Below, in pieces: positions 24,539-29,225 of a DNA stretch of 29,225 bases. The stretch is from NCBI GenBank assembly GCA_905373425.1, contig CAJPST010000003.1:1-29225 (forward strand). The letters run 5' to 3'. The notes under the pieces were generated by a model. It made no database searches and was not told where the DNA came from. It saw only the letters and a list, made by a program, of their open reading frames with translations. The DNA comes from an uncultured Mesocricetibacter sp. (GTDB lineage Bacteria > Pseudomonadota > Gammaproteobacteria > Enterobacterales > Pasteurellaceae). The position numbers and the translations under genes are program-made. Position 1 is the first letter of the stretch. Every line of letters begins with the position of its first letter.

Positions 24539-25408
24539 TTAATGCGATAAAAAAGTTCCGCATAAAAAAGCAATGAAAATCGTCATGCCAACGTAATTAT
24601 TATTCAGAAAGGCTTTGAAACAGGCTTCCCGTTCACGTGTTTTCGTCATTTTGCATTGATAAATAAAAAATAACGCGGCGCAAAAGAGCAGTATAAAATA
24701 ACTAAAATGCAATTTTGTGAGAAAACCAATAAAGATTAAAAGTGATAAGGCGATAAATTGTAATAAAGCGATAATTTTATTATCGTATTGTGCAAATAGA
24801 ATAGCAGTGGATTTTACCCCAATACGCAAATCATCATCACGATCGACCATTGCATACTGTGTATCATAAGCAACAGTCCAAGCCAAATTGGCTAAAAATA
24901 ATAACCAACATTCAAGCGGTAATGTTTCTAGTGTTGCGCCGTATGCCATCGGGATTGACCAACCGAATGCCACGCCCAAGAAAAATTGTGGCAAGTGGGT
25001 GTAGCGTTTCATAAACGGATAAATAAACGCCAGAATTACAGCGATAAATGAAAGCGTTATGGCATAAGTATTTAAAAATAGCACCAATAAAAATGAACAA
25101 AAAACCAGTGATATAAATAAACCTTTGGCTTCTGTCGGCGTGGCTCGCCCTGTCGTCAACGGACGATTTGAGGTACGTTTCACTTTCCCATCGATATGGC
25201 GGTCGGCGTAGTCATTAATTACGCAACCTGCGGAGCGCATAAATATGACACCAAGTGAGAAAATGAATAAAATCAAAAGACTAGGCATTCCTCGAGCCGA
25301 CAGAAATAGAGCCCACAACGTCGGCCAAAGCAACAGCAAAGAACCGATAGGCTTGTCTAGGCGCATTAATTGGGCATATGCGGTCAGTTTTTCTTTTGAT
25401 AACAGCAT
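24539..25408 (-). CDS. ubiA: 4-hydroxybenzoate polyprenyltransferase
   Basis: Inner-membrane prenyltransferase that attaches the polyprenyl tail to 4-hydroxybenzoate in ubiquinone synthesis. It has 289 residues (E. coli 290), about eight or nine membrane spans, and both Mg-pyrophosphate motifs: NDYADRHIDGK (65-75) and DTQYAMVDRDDD (182-193). Other matches to E. coli UbiA include LMRLDKPIGSLLLLWPTLWAL, YPFMKRYTHLPQ and REREACFKAFLNNNYVG. The related menaquinone enzyme MenA is less similar. ATG 25408 has GAGAT upstream. No chorismate lyase (ubiC) gene is adjacent, unlike in E. coli. A TAAAAT at 25442-25447 on the minus strand could be its -10, with a weak -35. Confidence 0.96.
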   Translation of the reverse strand: MLLSKEKLTAYAQLMRLDKPIGSLLLLWPTLWALFLSARGMPSLLILFIFSLGVIFMRSAGCVINDYADRHIDGKVKRTSNRPLTTGRATPTEAKGLFISLVFCSFLLVLFLNTYAITLSFIAVILAFIYPFMKRYTHLPQFFLGVAFGWSIPMAYGATLETLPLECWLLFLANLAWTVAYDTQYAMVDRDDDLRIGVKSTAILFAQYDNKIIALLQFIALSLLIFIGFLTKLHFSYFILLFCAALFFIYQCKMTKTREREACFKAFLNNNYVGMTIFIAFLCGTFLSH

Positions 25409-25656
25409 GATCTCATTGAGGGTTTAGCTAAAAGTGCGGTCATTTTACAGTAAGTTTTCTTAAAAGATAAGGCTGTTTTTAATGCAGATTTTATTCTCAA
25501 CTTTATGAAAGTTAGAGGTAACAAAATAAAAGACATACAATGCCTAGTGAAATTAGGAAAAACCATTTGATATTGCATTAAACAATGTGTAATAAAAGAA
25601 TGATTGTCTATCTTATGACTGTATTTTGAGGACAAGTCTGGGGAAATGGAAAATAT
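25409..25656. other. AT-rich gap upstream of ubiA
   Basis: Together with the metQ terminator this 305-bp gap between ubiA and metQ holds no credible gene; the only open frame overlaps ubiA and has no coding features. It contains one uptake signal (25432-25440) and presumably the ubiA promoter. Confidence 0.6.
25432..25440 (+). repeat. DNA uptake signal upstream of ubiA
   Basis: Exact AAGTGCGGT core followed by CATTTTA; unlike most intergenic copies in this window it has no inverted partner. Confidence 0.9.
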
Positions 25657-25681
25657 TGAGCTCTGTAGTGAACAGAGCTCA
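25657..25681 (-). terminator. Terminator of metNIQ
   Basis: TGAGCTCTG (25657-25665) pairs perfectly with CAGAGCTCA (25673-25681) around a 7-base loop, 32 bases past the metQ stop; minus-strand continuation is ATATTTT. Confidence 0.82.
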
Positions 25682-25713
25682 TTTCTTATTGCGATAAATC
25701 AAAAATAATTAAC

Positions 25714-26505
25714 TTACCAACCTTTTACTACACCGTCTTTAAAATGCTTTTTAGCTTCTGCTTCAACTTCCGGAGTTTGGTAGGCTTTAACGAAGTTTTT
25801 GACGGCTTCGCTATTTTTATTATCTTCGCGGGCGACGATAATATTTACATAAGGCGAATCTTTATCTTCTACGAACACACCGTGTTCGGATGCATTTAAA
25901 CCGACTTGTCCGGCATAGGTGTTGTTGACTACAGCTAAGTCAACATCATCTAAGGTACGGGCGGCAACGGAAGTATCCACTTCTTTGATTTGCAGTTTTT
26001 TTGGATTTTCGACTATATCTAAGGAAGTCGCAAATAAATTGGTATTGTCTTTTAACTTAATTAAGCCTTGTTTTTCTAATAAAATCAATGCGCGAGCAAG
26101 GTTGCTTGGGTCATTTGGTACGGCAATAACAGCTCCTTCTTTCAGTTCGGCGACATTTTTAATTTTTTTCGAGTAACCTGCTAACGGATAAACGAAAGTA
26201 TTACCGACAATAACGAGATTAGTCAGTTTTTTCTCAGATGAATCTTTATCCAGATAAGGTTTATGTTGCATTGCGTTTGCATCTAAATCGCCTTTGGAAA
26301 CAGCTGTGTTCGGTAAGGCATAGTCGTTAAATAAAACATATTCGACATCTAATCCGTATTTTTCTTTGGCAACTTTGGCAGCAGCTTCGGCTACTTCGTG
26401 TTCAGGTCCAGACATAACGCCAATTTTGATTTTTTCAGCGAATGCGTTAGTGGAGACCAATATGGATGTTAATGCAGTCAGGGTGAATAGTTTGATTGAT
26501 TTCAT
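25714..26505 (-). CDS. metQ: Methionine ABC importer, substrate-binding protein (no lipobox)
   Basis: Periplasmic binding protein of the MetNIQ importer, 263 residues, related to H. influenzae HlpA and Pasteurella PlpB. Family features are KIGVMSGPEHEVAEAAAKVAKEKYGL, NDYALPN, KGDLDANAMQHKPYLD, GNTFVYPLAGYSKKIK, VPNDPSNLARAL, VDLAVVNNTYAGQVGL and the closing VKGW. MetQ proteins I know are lipoproteins, with a Cys at the signal cleavage site; here the signal sequence ends LVSTNAFA-EKIK and the whole protein has no Cys, so a signal-peptidase I cleavage and a soluble protein are predicted. ATG 26505 has GAGGAA about eight bases upstream. It is the last gene of the operon, 39 bp after metI, and is followed by a terminator. 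Confidence 0.95.
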   Translation of the reverse strand: MKSIKLFTLTALTSILVSTNAFAEKIKIGVMSGPEHEVAEAAAKVAKEKYGLDVEYVLFNDYALPNTAVSKGDLDANAMQHKPYLDKDSSEKKLTNLVIVGNTFVYPLAGYSKKIKNVAELKEGAVIAVPNDPSNLARALILLEKQGLIKLKDNTNLFATSLDIVENPKKLQIKEVDTSVAARTLDDVDLAVVNNTYAGQVGLNASEHGVFVEDKDSPYVNIIVAREDNKNSEAVKNFVKAYQTPEVEAEAKKHFKDGVVKGW

Positions 26506-26544
26506 AAAGTAAGTTCCTCTTTTTTGAGTGTTTAGTATTGATGT

Positions 26545-27234
26545 TTAGCGGTGATCTACACGTTTTGCGAGATCATCACCTAATTTTTGGCTCAGCATCA
26601 CGATGGCGACAATGATAATGGTGGATAGCCATTTCACATAAACCATATTGCGGTGTTCGCCATAGCTGATAGCCAAGTTGCCCAACCCGCCGCCGCCTAC
26701 AATCCCGGCCATAGCTGAATAGCCTATGAGTGTGACTAAAGTTAGAGTAATACCGTTAATTAAAGTTGGTAAAGCTTCGGGTAAATAAAATTTCATAATA
26801 ATTTGGCAGTTTGTCGCGCCCATAGCTTTGCCTGTTTCGGTTAAACCTGGCGGAATTTCCATTAAGGCATTGGAGGTTAGCCGCGCGACAAAAGGCATGG
26901 CTGCAATGCTCAACGGAATAATTGCAGCAGTAGTTCCCAATGTTGTACCGACTAATAAGCGGGTAAACGGCAACAATATGATTAATAAAATGATAAAGGG
27001 GATTGAACGTCCTATATTAATAATAATGTTCAAAATATAATGAACACGGCGGTTTGCCAGAATTCTGCCTTTTCCTGTGATAAAGGTAATAATGCCTAAA
27101 GGCAAACCTATGATAACGGCTAGGAATGTGGCGGCAAAACTCATATATACGGTTTCCCAGCTAGATAATGCGACCATTTCCCACATTTTAGGTGTCAACT
27201 GGCTGGTGAAATCAGCAATTAAACTATCAAACAT
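26545..27234 (-). CDS. metI: Methionine ABC importer, permease
   Basis: Inner-membrane permease, 229 residues (E. coli 217), about five membrane spans. The coupling EAA-like loop is ETGKAMGATNCQIIMKFYLPEALPTLINGI, which contacts MetN; SIPFIILLIILLPFTRLLVGTTLGTTAAIIPLSIAAMPFVAR and GGGGLGNLA match MetI. ATG 27234 lies 8 bases inside the end of metN, so translation is coupled; GAGGTG in the metN coding sequence is its ribosome site. Confidence 0.97.
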   Translation of the reverse strand: MFDSLIADFTSQLTPKMWEMVALSSWETVYMSFAATFLAVIIGLPLGIITFITGKGRILANRRVHYILNIIINIGRSIPFIILLIILLPFTRLLVGTTLGTTAAIIPLSIAAMPFVARLTSNALMEIPPGLTETGKAMGATNCQIIMKFYLPEALPTLINGITLTLVTLIGYSAMAGIVGGGGLGNLAISYGEHRNMVYVKWLSTIIIVAIVMLSQKLGDDLAKRVDHR

Positions 27235-28261
27235 AACCCAGCACCTCTACACGCACATTTTTTTCCATTAAATAAATTTTTGCCTGAGTAATGGCATCTT
27301 CGTCACCTTCTACTTCAGCGATAGTGAAACCGAATTTGACACCGCCGGCATAATCAATCTGAGACATAAGAATATTAAGTTCAACATTGAATTTCCGTGA
27401 TGTTTGTGAAAGCAATGGGGCATCCACTGAACGCCCGGTAAATTCAAAGCGAATAATTGGCCAAGATTTGGCATGTCTAGGCGTATCGCTTAATTTTTCC
27501 AAATATTCTTCCGGCAAATTAAAGTGGAAAGTCGAACTGATAAATTCTTGCGCCAGTTCCGTTTTCGGGTTGGAAAAAATATCACTGACGGTTCCTTGTT
27601 CAACTAATTGTCCTTTATCAATTACCGCAACGATGTCACAAATTCGTTTTACGACATCCATCTCGTGTGTAATCAATAGGATAGTGATTCCCAACGTGCG
27701 ATTGATTTCTTTCAATAATTTTAGAATAGATTGTGTTGTAGCAGGATCAAGTGCGCTAGTGGCTTCATCGCATAACAGAACATGCGGTTCGCTTGCTAAT
27801 GCGCGGGCTATGGCAACACGCTGTTTTTGTCCGCCCGATAAGTTAGCAGGATATGTATCGCGTTTATCGGCTAATCCAACCAGCTCTAAAAGAGCGGTCA
27901 CTTTTTCATTAATTTTATTCGTCGGTGTTTTTTCTAATTCCAATGGTAACGCGATGTTATCAAACACTGTGCGTGAGCTAAGTAAATTGAAATGTTGAAA
28001 AATCATACCAATATTACGGCGGGCATGAATCAGTTCGCTTTCGCTCATACGTGTCAGCTCCATGTCGTCCACTTCTACGGTTCCGGTCGTTGGACGCTCC
28101 AACAAATTGACACAACGGATTAGTGTGCTTTTTCCCGCGCCTGATGCGCCAATTACGCCACAAATTTGCCCTCTTGCTACTTCAAGGCTGACATTGTCCA
28201 ATGCAGTTAGTTTTTTCCCTGAAATATCAAAAACTTTACTAATGTTTTTTAGCTTAATCAT
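27227..28261 (-). CDS. metN: Methionine ABC importer, ATP-binding protein
   Basis: ATPase of the importer for L- and D-methionine, 344 residues. Walker A GASGAGKST (38-46), Q-loop Gln89, signature LSGGQ (141-145), Walker B VLLCDE (161-166) and H-loop His199 are all present. The last 100 residues (about 245-344: RFEFTGRSVDAPLLSQ...NVRVEVLGYV) are the NIL/C2 domain, which in E. coli binds methionine and inhibits transport. ATG 28261 has AAGGG six bases upstream. It is first in metN-metI-metQ and overlaps metI by 8 bases. Confidence 0.97.
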   Translation of the reverse strand: MIKLKNISKVFDISGKKLTALDNVSLEVARGQICGVIGASGAGKSTLIRCVNLLERPTTGTVEVDDMELTRMSESELIHARRNIGMIFQHFNLLSSRTVFDNIALPLELEKTPTNKINEKVTALLELVGLADKRDTYPANLSGGQKQRVAIARALASEPHVLLCDEATSALDPATTQSILKLLKEINRTLGITILLITHEMDVVKRICDIVAVIDKGQLVEQGTVSDIFSNPKTELAQEFISSTFHFNLPEEYLEKLSDTPRHAKSWPIIRFEFTGRSVDAPLLSQTSRKFNVELNILMSQIDYAGGVKFGFTIAEVEGDEDAITQAKIYLMEKNVRVEVLGYV

Positions 28262-28307
28262 ATAAGCCCTTTGCTTCTTTTTATATAAAAATATGGAGTT
28301 ATATTGT

Positions 28308-28335
28308 ATTTTAGATGGCTAGATTGCCGTGTCAA
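28308..28335 (-). promoter_or_regulatory. Sigma-70 promoter of metNIQ
   Basis: Minus-strand TTGACA (28330-28335, perfect -35), 16-base spacer, TAAAAT (28308-28313, five of six). It lies 47 bases upstream of the metN ATG. Confidence 0.75.
28313..28328. promoter_or_regulatory. Possible MetJ operator (two degenerate met boxes)
   Basis: Adjacent 8-mers AGATGGCT (six of eight against AGACGTCT) and AGATTGCC (four of eight) lie exactly in the spacer of the metN promoter. MetJ binds tandem 8-base boxes, so location is right though the second box is poor. Confidence 0.4.
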
Positions 28336-28452
28336 TATTTATTCGGTTGATTTTTAGAATGTTCTGTTATTTATTAGAATAAATTGTGTTTATTTGCCAA
28401 TTTTTTGCAGAAAAGCGATAATTCAACAAAATCACCTAGTTAAGGAATTAAA

Positions 28453-29007
28453 ATGAATAAAGCGATATTTCTGGATCGTGATGGCACATTGAATGTCGAT
28501 CACGGTTATGTGCATAAAATTGATGATTTCCAATTTATTGAAGGAACTATTGAGGCATTAAAAAAGCTAAAAGAAATGGGGTATCTGCTGGTTTTGGTGA
28601 CTAACCAATCAGGCATTGCTCGCGGTTATTTTTCGGAAGCTCAATTTTTGCAGTTGACCGAGTGGATGGATTGGTCGCTTGCCGATCGCGGGGTGGATTT
28701 AGACGGCATTTATTATTGTCCGCACCATCCGCAAGGGCTGGCAACTTTCAGACAAGATTGTGATTGTCGCAAGCCTAAACCAGGAATGTTGTTACAAGGG
28801 ATCAGAGAGTTAAACATTGATCCAGAACAATCTTTTATGGTTGGGGATAAAATCGAGGATTTACAAGCAGCAGAAGAGGCGAAAGTGCGGTATAAAATTT
28901 TGGTGAAATCAGGTAAAACAGTAACACCGGAAGGTGAGCAATTTGCTGATGTAGTGTTAAATTCTTTGGCTGATTTACCTGAATTTATAGAACGGCTCAA
29001 AATCTGA
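28453..29007 (+). CDS. gmhB: D-glycero-beta-D-manno-heptose-1,7-bisphosphate 7-phosphatase
   Basis: HAD-family phosphatase that removes the 7-phosphate during ADP-heptose synthesis, feeding the inner core of lipooligosaccharide. It has 184 residues. Motif I FLDRDGTLN holds the nucleophile Asp8 and acid/base Asp10; motif II is VTNQSGIARG; the zinc loop has Cys89, His91, Cys103 and Cys105 (CPHHPQG...CDCRKPKPG); motif IV is VGDKIED (130-136). ATG 28453 follows AAGGAATTAAA. It is divergent from metNIQ, an arrangement I recall for H. influenzae. One uptake signal lies inside the gene and a second overlaps its stop codon. Confidence 0.96.
   Translation: MNKAIFLDRDGTLNVDHGYVHKIDDFQFIEGTIEALKKLKEMGYLLVLVTNQSGIARGYFSEAQFLQLTEWMDWSLADRGVDLDGIYYCPHHPQGLATFRQDCDCRKPKPGMLLQGIRELNIDPEQSFMVGDKIEDLQAAEEAKVRYKILVKSGKTVTPEGEQFADVVLNSLADLPEFIERLKI
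28883..28891 (+). repeat. DNA uptake signal, inside gmhB
   Basis: Exact AAGTGCGGT core followed by ATAAAATTTT, matching the extension. Confidence 0.9.
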
Positions 29008-29015
29008 CCGCACTT
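29007..29015 (-). repeat. DNA uptake signal at the gmhB stop codon
   Basis: Exact core in reverse orientation; its first base is the last base of the TGA stop. The IS end begins 6 bases later. Confidence 0.9.
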
Positions 29016-29020
29016 TAATC

Positions 29021-29225
29021 TGCCCCCAAAACTTGGACACCTAATTTGAGGTGCAGATTATGTCTTACTCTTATCAATTTCGTTTAGAAATTATCAAACC
29101 GGTCACCGAGCAGGATTATGGTATCCGTGAGGTGGCTAAACTTCATAAAATTCCCCATTCTGCCATCATTTATTGGCTAAAAGCATTTCGGGAAAGAGGG
29201 ATTGATGGCGTAAAATCACCTCATA
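29021..29225 (+). mobile_element. Left end of an IS3-family (IS150-like) insertion sequence, cut by window
   Basis: The end starts TGCCCCCAAAACTTGGACA, beginning with TG as IS3-family terminal repeats do, and is followed after 39 bases by the ATG of an OrfA-type transposase. The right end, the second frame and any target duplication are outside the window, so the exact boundary and IS name cannot be confirmed. Confidence 0.75.
29060..29225 (+). CDS. IS3-family transposase OrfA, N-terminal part
   Basis: The open frame starts at ATG 29060 with GAGGTG about six bases upstream, and 55 codons are visible before the window ends. The product begins MSYSYQFRLEIIKPVT and continues with a helix-turn-helix (YGIREVAKLHKIPHSAIIYWLKAFRERG), the DNA-binding region that recognises the IS ends; the general form matches InsJ of IS150. 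The DDE catalytic part would be in a following OrfB, reached by frameshift, not seen here. Confidence 0.8.
   Translation, partial: MSYSYQFRLEIIKPVTEQDYGIREVAKLHKIPHSAIIYWLKAFRERGIDGVKSPH

Noticed and set aside
25384..25635. Minus-strand open frame of 83 codons upstream of ubiA
   Set aside because: It runs out of frame into ubiA, lacks a ribosome site and any protein-like pattern.
27884..27905. Near-match AAGAGCGGT inside metN
   Set aside because: One base off the uptake core; single-mismatch variants are common by chance and were not counted.
1..29225. tRNA, rRNA, CRISPR array, prophage or defence system
   Set aside because: Looked for cloverleaf-like segments, regularly spaced repeats and phage, toxin-antitoxin or restriction genes by eye; none found, and the gene content is core metabolism.

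Overview
The window is a stretch of chromosome from a Pasteurellaceae bacterium (Gammaproteobacteria). The proteins match Haemophilus/Aggregatibacter/Pasteurella-type orthologues. I find 21 exact copies of the 9-base DNA uptake signal AAGTGCGGT (11 on the plus strand, 10 on the minus), about one per 1.4 kb. This is the Hin dialect used by Haemophilus influenzae, Aggregatibacter and Pasteurella, not the Apl dialect. Genus cannot be settled from the sequence alone; Aggregatibacter or a near relative is my guess. Most of the window is conserved core genome. The only mobile element is the left end of an insertion sequence at the extreme right edge.

Layout. 1-4162: rpoC (RNA polymerase beta'), cut by the left edge, with a strong terminator. 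4370-8617: a metabolic island of an AbgA-like M20 amidohydrolase and a DcuC-family carrier on the minus strand, divergent from a second M20 enzyme of the N-carbamoyl-amino-acid hydrolase/allantoate amidohydrolase type. The shared 323-bp control region has a perfect 17-bp palindrome and a CRP-like site. 8694-13642: acrR-acrA-acrB RND efflux operon (minus strand) with a TetR-type operator upstream. 13816-17436: ftsN and priA (minus) and rpmE (plus). 17479-19673: two divergent family-9 glycosyltransferases, probably for lipooligosaccharide. 19792-20424: pdxH. 20497-21870: a DUF4026/DUF2314 protein of unknown function. 21946-23850: hslV-hslU behind a good heat-shock (sigma-32) promoter. 24092-25408: ubiA and a small exported protein. 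25714-28261: the metN-metI-metQ methionine importer operon with a probable MetJ-controlled promoter. 28453-29007: gmhB for ADP-heptose synthesis. 29021-end: the start of an IS3-family (IS150-like) element.

How it works together. The rpmE-priA-ftsN-hslVU-(prenyltransferase) order recalls the E. coli rpmE-priA-cytR-ftsN-hslVU-menA block, but cytR is absent and glycosyltransferases, pdxH and the DUF gene lie between. gmhB (heptose supply) and the two GT9 enzymes (heptose-transferase fold) plausibly act in the same LOS core pathway. Six intergenic regions carry two uptake signals in inverted orientation that form hairpins, several of them placed as terminators, so the uptake signal doubles as transcription punctuation. 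The least conventional unit is the two-hydrolase/DcuC-type carrier island, which looks like an uptake-and-hydrolysis route for an N-acyl or N-carbamoyl amino acid derivative of unknown identity. No tRNA, rRNA, CRISPR or prophage was found.
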